Assembly: GCF_004339525.1 (NCBI RefSeq)
Contig: NZ_SMGE01000001.1
Span: 2,790,001 to 2,854,000, forward strand
Length of the DNA: 64,000 nt
Direction: 5' to 3'
DNA from: Flavobacterium sp. 90
GTDB taxonomy: Bacteria; Bacteroidota; Bacteroidia; Flavobacteriales; Flavobacteriaceae
Shown: positions 1 through 7,332 of the stretch, piece by piece
Numbering within the stretch: the first letter of the stretch is position 1
Layout: each line of letters starts with the position of its first letter
The notes under the pieces: generated by a model
Database searches by the model: none
What the model was told of the DNA's origin: nothing
The model's input: the letters and a program-made list of their open reading frames with translations, nothing else
Position numbers and translations under genes: made by a program

Positions 1-797
1 AAACCAAAAACGGCTAATAATACCAATCCAATTAAGGCTTTATCTTCTAGGATTCCTAATCCAGGGAAATTTGATTCAACATAAAGTAAAAGTGCAATTA
101 AAGCAATAATAGCTAATCCTGCACCTAACATTCCTAATTTTACGCTGCGCATTACAAAAGGTTTACGGATAAACGATTTTGTTGCGCCAACCATTTGCAT
201 GGTTTTAATGATAAAACGGTTAGAATGAATTGATAAACGTAATGAACTGTTGATTAATAAAACCGCAATTATCGCAAGGAAACCGCTGATAATCAAAATC
301 CACATACTTACTTTTTTGATGTTGTCGTTTACCAGATTTACTAATTGTTTGTCGTAAACAATATCTTCAATCATAGTGTTTTGTCTTAGAGTACTTTCGA
401 TTTTCGAAATGCTGTCTCTTTCAACATAATCAGCTTTTAAGTGAATGTCATATGAATTCAATAATGGATTTTCTCCCAAAAAGGTTAAGAAATCTTCTCC
501 AATGATATCTGTATGTTCTTTTGCTGCTTTTTCTTTAGAAACATAAGCGTAAGATCTTGCAAAAGGCGCCCTTTTCAATTCCGTGTTGAATGCTTTTATC
601 ACACTATCGTTGGCTTCATTTTTAAAGAAAACCGTCATTGCGATTTTTTCTTTAAAATCATTCGCCAGTTTTTTAGAATTGATAATGAATAATCCCAGTA
701 CTCCCAAAAGGAATAAAACCAAGAAAACACTTAATACAACCGAAAAATAAGAGGAAATTAACCTGCGCTTTTGAAATTTATCAAAGTTAGAACTCAT
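1..797 (-). CDS. ftsX: Cell division ABC-transporter permease FtsX (3' end outside window)
   Basis: This is the membrane half of the FtsEX complex, which couples ATP hydrolysis by FtsE to activation of cell-wall hydrolases at the division site. The gene is cut by the left window edge, so 265 codons are visible from the ATG at 797. The family is usually around 290-300 residues, so little is missing. The layout fits FtsX: a short cytoplasmic N-terminus, membrane segment 1 at about residues 20-40, an extracytoplasmic loop at about 41-164, segment 2 at about 165-183, then the conserved cytoplasmic stretch with KTMQMVGAT near 198-206 and segment 3 at about 221-240. A fourth segment begins at the edge. 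FtsE is not visible next to it. The family call is confident. Confidence 0.9.
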   Translation of the reverse strand, partial: MSSNFDKFQKRRLISSYFSVVLSVFLVLFLLGVLGLFIINSKKLANDFKEKIAMTVFFKNEANDSVIKAFNTELKRAPFARSYAYVSKEKAAKEHTDIIGEDFLTFLGENPLLNSYDIHLKADYVERDSISKIESTLRQNTMIEDIVYDKQLVNLVNDNIKKVSMWILIISGFLAIIAVLLINSSLRLSIHSNRFIIKTMQMVGATKSFIRKPFVMRSVKLGMLGAGLAIIALIALLLYVESNFPGLGILEDKALIGLVLLAVFG

Positions 798-1165
798 AGT
801 TTGCTTAAATTATGTGGTAAAAATAATAAAGTATTTCTTTATTTAAAGTTAATAACGAACTTTTATCCCATAAATGTACAATTAAAGATCAAAAGAATCA
901 AGATTAAAACCCTTTGTAGCTTTGAAGTTTTGCAAATTGAAATGTGATTTTACCGCAAAGCGTGCAAAGCTTGTTGTTGAATTTTGGAATCTGATTTAAC
1001 CGCAAAGCGCACAAAGTTTTTTTATGCGTGGTTTTATACAAACGCAATCCCGATAGCTATCGGGAGCAAAGCGTTGTGTTGATATAGCTTTGCGAACTTT
1101 GTGTTTACTATCCGTAACAATTAGTTAAAAACCTTAGCGAACTTTGCGGTTAAATTCTCAAACCA
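798..1165. repeat. Intergenic repeat region with GCAAAG inverted repeats and an 18-bp palindrome
   Basis: This 368-bp gap holds no convincing gene. It contains several copies of an ACCGCAAAGCG-type unit (about 950-975 and 997-1015) and, in the opposite direction, AACTTTGCGGTT (about 1141-1155), so the region could fold into a long imperfect cruciform. Near its centre lies the perfect palindrome TCCCGATAGCTATCGGGA at 1048-1065, which recurs at 40375-40392. Similar GCAAAG units occur near 10380-10460, 46035-46063 and 48230-48323. These look like dispersed intergenic elements. Confidence 0.75.
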
Positions 1166-1765
1166 TTACTTGACCTTATAAACCTCGATGCTTTTAAGCC
1201 AATAAACATGACGTGGACCGGTTTTAATATCGTTTTTGCAAATCAAAATCATTTCACCGCTTTTTACTGGTTTTCCGTTTTCTTCAAAAAGAACATAAGT
1301 GTTTTCTCCAGTTGGATTATTAAAAATTTCGGCCCATGAAAATGTCGCTTTATAATCGTCTGAAGCTCTTGCTACGATATAGAAATTTCGGTCTTTATGT
1401 CCGCTTTGTTTGATTTTGGCTTTTTCTAGAATATCTTTCAAAAGAACACCTTTACAAATTTTATCGTCTTTTTTTACCTCGCCGCTTTGGCAAACGACTT
1501 TAAAATTATCGATCGTAACAACTTTCATTTTCTTTAGAGAATCTACGCTTAATTGCAACGGAAATTCGACATCGCCTTTAACCGAAATTTCATGATTTAC
1601 TAATTTTAAACTATCGGCGGGTGATAATACAGGATGTTTGTCATTTTCAGGAGATGCTTTTTTTTCTGTGGAAACGGTCGTGTCTTTGTTCTCTTTTTTA
1701 GGAGAATTGCACATGCTTAATGAAAATGCAAGTAAAAGAACGAGAATGTAGTTTTGAGTTTTCAT
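1166..1765 (-). CDS. Lipoprotein with sulfite-oxidase-type molybdopterin-binding fold
   Basis: This is a predicted lipoprotein of 199 aa: the signal peptide ends in a lipobox (LSMC, Cys19), followed by a charged linker to about residue 55. The rest resembles the oxidoreductase molybdopterin-binding (SUOX) fold: a beta-rich start with VKGDVEFPLQLSVDSLKK, a Cys (C92 in VVCQSG) where the family carries its molybdenum-ligand cysteine, GVLLKDIL, then D-x-Y-KATFSWAEIF and a GPRHVYWLKSIEVY end. The domain is shorter than in true sulfite oxidases and no dimerisation domain is present. It lies 18 bp downstream of a TonB receptor gene on the same strand, with a ModE-like regulator further upstream, which supports a molybdenum link. 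Whether it binds a cofactor or is a degenerate fold is unknown. Confidence 0.65.
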   Translation of the reverse strand: MKTQNYILVLLLAFSLSMCNSPKKENKDTTVSTEKKASPENDKHPVLSPADSLKLVNHEISVKGDVEFPLQLSVDSLKKMKVVTIDNFKVVCQSGEVKKDDKICKGVLLKDILEKAKIKQSGHKDRNFYIVARASDDYKATFSWAEIFNNPTGENTYVLFEENGKPVKSGEMILICKNDIKTGPRHVYWLKSIEVYKVK

Positions 1766-1783
1766 ATAATATTGATTTGTGAT

Positions 1784-3784
1784 TTAGTTATTGAAAAAGC
1801 GAAGAGTGATGAAAAAATTACGGCCTTCTTCAGGATAACCTTCCACAAGCATATAGTTTTTGTCGAAGATGTTATTGATTCCCGCGTCAATGCTAAAATT
1901 TTTAGCGATTTTACCTGAACCGTAAAAGTTTAAAAGTGTATAATCAGGAACTCTGGTTCCGTAACTTGTACTGAAACGAGAAGAATTAAACTCTGAATTG
2001 GCAATGAAACGCAGAATTTTGATAGGTTTATATTCTAATGTTCCCATAACTTTTGTGTTTGGAACATCGGTAAAATGAATGATTGGATTGGTGATATTTT
2101 TTCTTTCGATATAAGTATAATTAAAGTTAAACGAAAGGTTTTCTAAAACAGCATAATTGATTTGTGCTTCAATACCACGATATTCGGCTTTTCCAAAATT
2201 TTGCATTTGAGATTTTCCAGGCTGAACGTTGCTCACACTTAAAATCGCATCGGACAATGAACTATAAAATAATGCGGTTTGAAAAGTGATCTTGTCCAAA
2301 AATGAAGCCGTATAATTTACTTCGTAATTTGTCGCTTTCTCCGGTTTTAAATCCGGATTAGGAATCGCTGTTCCCATTCTGTACGAATAACGATCTTTGA
2401 TAGTTGCAAATCTTGTTTTTTGAGAAACTGTTGCGCCCAATTTTTGGTCTTGATTCAATTTATAAAAGACTCCAATTTGTGCATTATAAGCATCACTTGC
2501 ATCGGCTGTAGGATAATCTGAGATTACTTTTGTTGTGGCGTTATAATCTTCGGCTTCTATGTTTTTTCTAACATTATAACTTACACCCGGAATTACGGTA
2601 AGTTTCGAATTTACGGTATAAATATCTTCAAGTCCAATCAAAACGGTATTGTCTATAAAATGACGGACTGGTTCTCCAAGATTGTTTTCGCGGTGAACAT
2701 CTTCCTTAAATTGAAAAGCAACTTTTAAATCATTTTTCGGAATAAACTTCGTGTTGTATTCCAGATTTCCACCATAAGTATAATCGTTGTAAATACTTTC
2801 AAAAGCATAAGCTTTGGTTTGTGTTGAATAAGTTGCATCGTCGTAACTGTCCAAAGTATTGTTGAAACGATCAAAATACAATCTTGTTTTAAAGCTGTTT
2901 TTGTCATCGAAAGCAGAATTCGAAATAAAATAAAAACTCTCTTTATCCCAATCCGGCCATTGCCAAAAACGAGGTTTTAGCAAAAGCGAATTCAATGGAT
3001 CATTTCCCGCATAAATCGGATTTCCTTTTTCGCCTTGTTGATTTATATAACCAATGGCATATTCGTTTCTTTTGTTTGGCGTCCAGCCAACTTTAAAACT
3101 AATTTTCTGATCTGTTCTATACGAATTGTCTCGTTGTCCGCCATTTTCATTCGCTGTTGGAATAAAGGTTGAAGACATTCTAAAGGAGTTTCGATCGAGA
3201 TAAGAAAATCCGCCCTGAACATAAAATTTCCCCAAATTAGAACCAATATTTATGTTTCCTTTATAACCGTTTTCGTTAATCATTCCCAAAGATCCATCGT
3301 ATTCCAGTTTTTGAGAAGGTTTTCTGGAAACAAGATTAATTGCTCCGCCAAGTGAATTTGGTCCATAAAGGACAGACGAAAATCCTTTTGAAACATCGAC
3401 CGTTGCCAGATCAAAAGTGGTAAATCGGGCTAAATCGACATAACCGTCATAAGGAACATAAACCGGAATTCCGTCCATATAAACCGGAACTTGTCTCAAA
3501 TCAAAACCACGAACAGAAACCATAGATTCATTTCTGGGACCAGAAGCTGTCAAAGTAACTCCAGGAAGCATGTTTAAAGCTCTCGAAACTTCGACTTTAT
3601 TTTGAGATTCCATTGTTTTTGAAGTAACTCTATTAAGAGTGTCTTTGTTTTGATGATTGGTTACAATTACTTCTCCCAACATAAAAATGTTCGAAGTTTT
3701 TACAGAATCTACAGGTTCTGAATTATTCTGCTGACTGAATCCAAGAAGCGGAAAAAGTAATAGTGGAATGATTTTTAGTTTCAT
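1784..3784 (-). CDS. TonB-dependent outer-membrane receptor (666 aa)
   Basis: This is an active-transport receptor of the outer membrane, energised by TonB. It has a signal peptide (about residues 1-17), a plug beginning near MLGEVIVTNHQ and continuing through LNMLPGVTLTASGPRNESMVSVRGF, and a barrel ending in ...GRNFFITLRFFNN with the terminal aromatic expected for barrel assembly. There is no N-terminal carboxypeptidase-regulatory domain, and at 666 aa it is in the size range of receptors for siderophores, vitamins or metal chelates rather than SusC-type glycan receptors. It lies between a SUOX-fold lipoprotein and a second receptor, on the same strand as a ModE-like regulator. A 24-bp inverted-repeat motif lies 17 bp before the ATG. 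The substrate cannot be read from sequence; a molybdenum chelate is an inference from context. Confidence 0.9.
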   Translation of the reverse strand: MKLKIIPLLLFPLLGFSQQNNSEPVDSVKTSNIFMLGEVIVTNHQNKDTLNRVTSKTMESQNKVEVSRALNMLPGVTLTASGPRNESMVSVRGFDLRQVPVYMDGIPVYVPYDGYVDLARFTTFDLATVDVSKGFSSVLYGPNSLGGAINLVSRKPSQKLEYDGSLGMINENGYKGNINIGSNLGKFYVQGGFSYLDRNSFRMSSTFIPTANENGGQRDNSYRTDQKISFKVGWTPNKRNEYAIGYINQQGEKGNPIYAGNDPLNSLLLKPRFWQWPDWDKESFYFISNSAFDDKNSFKTRLYFDRFNNTLDSYDDATYSTQTKAYAFESIYNDYTYGGNLEYNTKFIPKNDLKVAFQFKEDVHRENNLGEPVRHFIDNTVLIGLEDIYTVNSKLTVIPGVSYNVRKNIEAEDYNATTKVISDYPTADASDAYNAQIGVFYKLNQDQKLGATVSQKTRFATIKDRYSYRMGTAIPNPDLKPEKATNYEVNYTASFLDKITFQTALFYSSLSDAILSVSNVQPGKSQMQNFGKAEYRGIEAQINYAVLENLSFNFNYTYIERKNITNPIIHFTDVPNTKVMGTLEYKPIKILRFIANSEFNSSRFSTSYGTRVPDYTLLNFYGSGKIAKNFSIDAGINNIFDKNYMLVEGYPEEGRNFFITLRFFNN

Positions 3785-3801
3785 AATTTATTTGGTTTTT
3801 T

Positions 3802-3825
3802 CAGTATGTTTTTAAATGAATACTG
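3802..3825 (-). promoter_or_regulatory. 24-bp inverted-repeat motif before receptor gene (copy 1)
   Basis: CAGTAT and ATACTG arms are separated by a 12-bp AT-rich spacer. The motif sits 17 bp upstream of the receptor ATG at 3784. Nearly the same 24 bp occurs at 6460-6483 at the same distance from the next receptor gene, with one base different, plus a weaker copy at 6531-6554. It is a candidate operator, or an RNA hairpin in the 5' UTR. Confidence 0.6.
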
Positions 3826-3879
3826 ATGATTGAAAATTGGTTGGGTTGCTTATAATTATTTGGTCAATATTTGTAGATT

Positions 3880-6441
3880 TTAAATTTTTCGAGGTTCCCA
3901 AACTAGGGACAGATAATATAATCCGCCAATTGATGGTCCGCCAAGAATAGAAGTATAAGGTTTGTTCAAAAGATTAGTTGCGCCTAGTTTTGTTGAAATC
4001 CCAGGCTTTTTGAAATTATAATTTACCTGTGCATCCATAGACCAATAAGCAGGAACGGTTCCTGAAACCAAAAAAGACACATAATCAAAATTGTTTTGAT
4101 AGCGAGCCGTAACGCTTGCGCCAAGATTTTGCCAGATATTATTAGCTATTAAAGTTCCGTTTACATTAAATTCCGGAGTATTAAAACCGTCTTCCAAGCC
4201 GTCTTTATCATCTGTTCGATCAAGTTTTGTATAGGTTAAATTCGTTAGCGCCGTAAAAGTTTCATCAATTCGATATTTCAAGCCTAAACTTCCTCCGTAA
4301 TTGTAAATTTTACTTTTAGAATTGGTCCATAAACGGTATCTGTTTTGGGTGTTTTTTGAATATAAAGCTGTCGGAATCTTTGTTGGATCTGTCGTATTTG
4401 GAATACTGGCTTCGACTTGAGCGATAAAATTTTTATAAGAGTTATAATAGAAATCGGCATCGATAAAAAGATTTTTATTCAATGTAATTACTTTAAAACC
4501 CAATTCGAAAGATTTTACAAATTCTGGTTGCAAATATGTGTATGGATTTTTTTGAATTGTATTTTTATTCTTTTCGATCGCTTGCGCTTGCGTTAATCCA
4601 AGAGTGTTTACATCGCTATTTACCTGAGATTGAAATTTGTCGATTGAAGCTTTGGTGTATGAATTTTCGAAAATACCATCAGACATAATTCGCAATCCGC
4701 CAACACGTTTTACGCCACCCGAATTTACATTTGAAAAACCTTCGAAAATACTCGGAAAACGATAACCGTTTTGATAAGATGCTCTAAAACTTAGGGTTTC
4801 TTTTGGCGAATAAACAGCTGTAAACTGAGGCGTAAATTTAGTATCAAAATAATCGGCTTTGTCAATTCTTAAAGTAGCGCCTAAACGTAATTTATCTTGT
4901 AATAAATCTTTAGTAAGTTGTGTAAAGCCGCCAGTTTTTTGATACGTTAGATTTTCAGAAGCATGAACTGGATTGATAAAATAATTTCCGTCAGGAACAA
5001 TAATATAGGTTCTGTAATCGAAACCGCTTAAAAGTTTAGCATCGATTTTTTCGAAAAAAGAAGTAAAAGCTTTATCCCAATTTAGTAAACCTTCGGCATG
5101 AACCAAAGTCGATTTTACGCGTAAAGCGGCACCAATATCCCAATTATTAATATCGATTAATTCGTTTTTCTTTTGTTCATAAGCTTCGGTTCCGGGTTGA
5201 AATCTTCCCTGATCAGAAGTTGTTCTTGCGATTTTGTGCGCATCAGCAATAGAGGCCCCGTTTGTAATTGCCGTTTTATAAGCAGTGGAATAATCTGCAA
5301 ACCATTTATCGTCAGATTTATAGGCGCGATCCATATTTTCTGCAAGCGAACGCATATTGTATGAATCTCCTGTATTCTCAGTTGTTGCGTAGGCTTTTAC
5401 CTGAAAAATAGGTGTGTGATAATCGGCAGAAAATTGATTCAAAGTATAATTGTCTAATCTAAAACGATTCGAACGTTGGTAAATCGTATTGATTAATGCA
5501 GTTTTATAGGTCACGACCAATTCATGATCTTTTTTGGGACGAAAATATAAACCAACATCTGCTTTGTAGTTTTTAATATCATAATCAGAGATATCAGTTT
5601 CGCGATAACCGGTTCTGGCAACAACATAATTTTTACCGTTTAAGTTCAGGGTTTTTCTATTTGCCGATTCATTTCCGTAACCGTTTACTTCGTCATAAGC
5701 AGGATTATCTGACCCGAATAAATTGGTCGAAGCATTTGCATTTGGAGCCAAATCAGTTCTGTCATCAGCAACCCAATCTGTTCCTCCAGTTGTTGAAGCA
5801 TTTATTTTGAAAGCCAGTTTTTCACTGAATGCTTTTGCAATGCGCAAATTAAATTGCGAATATAATTTTGGCGAAAAGCGATCAATATTTCCAACATGAT
5901 TTACACCCGTCAATTGCTGAACACTTATGCCTTGATATTCAAAAGGATTTTTGGTCTGAATATTTGCCAGACCATTAATGGCGTTCATTCCGTATAAAGC
6001 CGCTGCAGTTCCCGGAATAATTTCTATTTTATCAATATCGAGATCATTCGCGCCAAGCGCATTGGCAATTGGAGCACCCAAATGTGGCGCCTGATTATCA
6101 ATTCCGTCTACTAATTGGGCAAATCTTACATTGGTAGAATTGGCAAAACCTCTCGTATTGATAACCTTAAAACCCAAACTTGGTGTGATAATCTGAACAC
6201 CTTTTACGTTTTCAAGCGCTTCGTAAATACTTGGCGATCCCATTTTTTTGGCTTCCGCCGATTTTAATTGCTCAATACTTATAGGAGATCGCATGATTCT
6301 TTCGGATCTGCGGGAAGCTGTAATTACGACTTCATTTAATTCTTCTTTTTTGATGTTATCGGGATTTTTTATAGAATCTTTTGCTTGAGAAAAGCTTTTA
6401 AAACTGACAAGAAGTAGGAATATGTAAAGTTGTAATTTCAT
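3880..6441 (-). CDS. TonB-dependent outer-membrane receptor (853 aa)
   Basis: This is a second outer-membrane active-transport receptor, larger than its neighbour. It has a signal peptide (about 1-18), a TonB-box-like stretch NEVVITASRR at about 36-45, then a plug with YEALENVKGVQIITPSLGFKVINTRGF and the plug motif IEIIPGTAAALYGMNAINGLANIQTK. The barrel ends ...GGLYYLSLVWEPRKI. The plug resembles vitamin and metal-chelate receptors more than SusC proteins. The gap to the 666-aa receptor is 95 bp and contains motif copy 1; its own upstream region holds copies 2 and 3. Both receptors may respond to the same regulator, plausibly the ModE-like protein encoded at 6709-7056. Substrate unknown. Confidence 0.9.
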   Translation of the reverse strand: MKLQLYIFLLLVSFKSFSQAKDSIKNPDNIKKEELNEVVITASRRSERIMRSPISIEQLKSAEAKKMGSPSIYEALENVKGVQIITPSLGFKVINTRGFANSTNVRFAQLVDGIDNQAPHLGAPIANALGANDLDIDKIEIIPGTAAALYGMNAINGLANIQTKNPFEYQGISVQQLTGVNHVGNIDRFSPKLYSQFNLRIAKAFSEKLAFKINASTTGGTDWVADDRTDLAPNANASTNLFGSDNPAYDEVNGYGNESANRKTLNLNGKNYVVARTGYRETDISDYDIKNYKADVGLYFRPKKDHELVVTYKTALINTIYQRSNRFRLDNYTLNQFSADYHTPIFQVKAYATTENTGDSYNMRSLAENMDRAYKSDDKWFADYSTAYKTAITNGASIADAHKIARTTSDQGRFQPGTEAYEQKKNELIDINNWDIGAALRVKSTLVHAEGLLNWDKAFTSFFEKIDAKLLSGFDYRTYIIVPDGNYFINPVHASENLTYQKTGGFTQLTKDLLQDKLRLGATLRIDKADYFDTKFTPQFTAVYSPKETLSFRASYQNGYRFPSIFEGFSNVNSGGVKRVGGLRIMSDGIFENSYTKASIDKFQSQVNSDVNTLGLTQAQAIEKNKNTIQKNPYTYLQPEFVKSFELGFKVITLNKNLFIDADFYYNSYKNFIAQVEASIPNTTDPTKIPTALYSKNTQNRYRLWTNSKSKIYNYGGSLGLKYRIDETFTALTNLTYTKLDRTDDKDGLEDGFNTPEFNVNGTLIANNIWQNLGASVTARYQNNFDYVSFLVSGTVPAYWSMDAQVNYNFKKPGISTKLGATNLLNKPYTSILGGPSIGGLYYLSLVWEPRKI

Positions 6442-6459
6442 ATTTAGAATAAAATTTTT

Positions 6460-6483
6460 CAGTATGTTTTAAAATGAATACTG
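6460..6483 (-). promoter_or_regulatory. 24-bp inverted-repeat motif before receptor gene (copy 2)
   Basis: This has the same CAGTAT/ATACTG arms with a 12-bp spacer as the site at 3802-3825, one base different in the spacer. It lies 18 bp upstream of the receptor ATG at 6441. The equal placement before two separate start codons argues that it is functional rather than accidental. Confidence 0.6.
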
Positions 6484-6530
6484 ACGGTTAAAAGGTTCGC
6501 TTTTGGTTAATTTATTTTTAGAAAGAAAAT

Positions 6531-6554
6531 CAATATGTTTTCTTAGGAATACTG
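6531..6554 (-). promoter_or_regulatory. Degenerate third copy of the 24-bp motif
   Basis: One arm is intact (ATACTG) and the other is CAATAT instead of CAGTAT. The central TGTTTT and the GAATACTG end match copies 1 and 2. It begins 71 bp from copy 2, about seven helical turns, which would suit cooperative binding of a dimeric regulator. Confidence 0.45.
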
Positions 6555-6708
6555 CTATTTGATGTTTTTGTTTCAGAAATAAAAAACTTTATCCATTTCT
6601 ATTTCACAAAACAAATACAATTTTTAAATATAAAATATGATTAAAATCATACTTCAACAGATTGAGAATTAAAGGAAATCCAAGCGATTTTGGGAGAATC
6701 AAAGTCTC

Positions 6709-7056
6709 TTAAAATTTCAATTTCTGAGTTTCTTTCTCTGCAAATTCTTTAATACGTTTTTCAACTTCATAGAAAATACCGATTGCTTTTTCTCCGGCTT
6801 CCGTCAGTTTTGCGCCACCGCCGCCTTTTCCGCCAAGTAATTTTTCTACCAAAGGTTTTTCTGCGCGCTGATTCATTTCTTCAACTAATTGCCAGGCTTG
6901 TCTGTAAGCCATTTTCATTTCTTTTGCAGCGTTGGTAATAGATCCTGTTTTTTGAATATTTTCCAGAAGCCATATTTTTCCAATTCCTAAAAACGGACCT
7001 TCAGCTTCTTCAATCCAAAGACGGACTTCAATAGAGTATTTTTTAGTATTCTCCAT
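6709..7056 (-). CDS. ModE-like winged-helix regulator (DNA-binding domain only)
   Basis: This 115-aa protein matches the N-terminal DNA-binding half of ModE, the molybdate-responsive regulator. It shows WLLENIQKTGSITNAAKEMKMAYRQAWQLVEEMN (helix-turn-helix) followed by the glycine-rich wing LLGGKGGGGAKLTEAGEKAI, the hallmark of ModE-type LysR-like domains. The C-terminal molybdate-binding TOBE domains of full ModE are absent, so ligand sensing must differ or need a partner. The gene is upstream of, and on the same strand as, two TonB receptors and a SUOX-fold lipoprotein. Its own upstream region holds CTAAG-ATA-CTTAG at 7079-7091 and three AAGTATTT repeats. The domain is clear; the regulon is inferred. 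Confidence 0.85.
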   Translation of the reverse strand: MENTKKYSIEVRLWIEEAEGPFLGIGKIWLLENIQKTGSITNAAKEMKMAYRQAWQLVEEMNQRAEKPLVEKLLGGKGGGGAKLTEAGEKAIGIFYEVEKRIKEFAEKETQKLKF

Positions 7057-7078
7057 GCTTAATTCTAAATAGTTATTG

Positions 7079-7211
7079 CTAAGATACTTAGTTGTTATTT
7101 GTAAAGCTATTCTTTCTTAGGTTTATTTGTAATTAAATAAGGTAAACATTTATCGCTAAGTATTTAAATACAAACATAAGTATTTTTACGTAATTAAAAT
7201 TAAGTATTTTG
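7079..7211. promoter_or_regulatory. Possible operator region upstream of the ModE-like gene
   Basis: It contains the small palindrome CTAAG-ATA-CTTAG (7079-7091), 22 bp from the ATG at 7056, and three same-direction AAGTATTT units at about 7158, 7179 and 7203 spaced by about 20-25 bp. This may be an autoregulatory region. In sequence this AT-rich the repeats could also be chance. Confidence 0.35.
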
Positions 7212-7240
7212 TTATTTTATTTGTTTGTCAACGAAATAGC

Positions 7241-7271
7241 TTTGGTACAATGTGTAATAAATGTAAATTTG
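7241..7271 (+). promoter_or_regulatory. Bacteroidetes-type promoter of leuS
   Basis: TTTG (7241-7244), a 19-bp spacer and TAAATTTG (7264-7271) match the Bacteroidetes consensus TTTG-N19-TAnnTTTG. Transcription would start near 7278, leaving a leader of about 55 nt before the leuS ATG. This leader contains the GGTTCAAAGG-family repeat at about 7297-7330. Confidence 0.7.
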
Positions 7272-7332
7272 CAAACTTAATTCGGTGATAAACCTTTGAA
7301 CCTTTGTCACTCTGAACCTTTGAACCTTAGAA

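Noticed and set aside
6442..6708. Possible riboswitch (cobalamin or TPP) before the TonB receptor
   Set aside because: No recognisable conserved box of either class; the only clear features are the repeated 24-bp inverted motifs.
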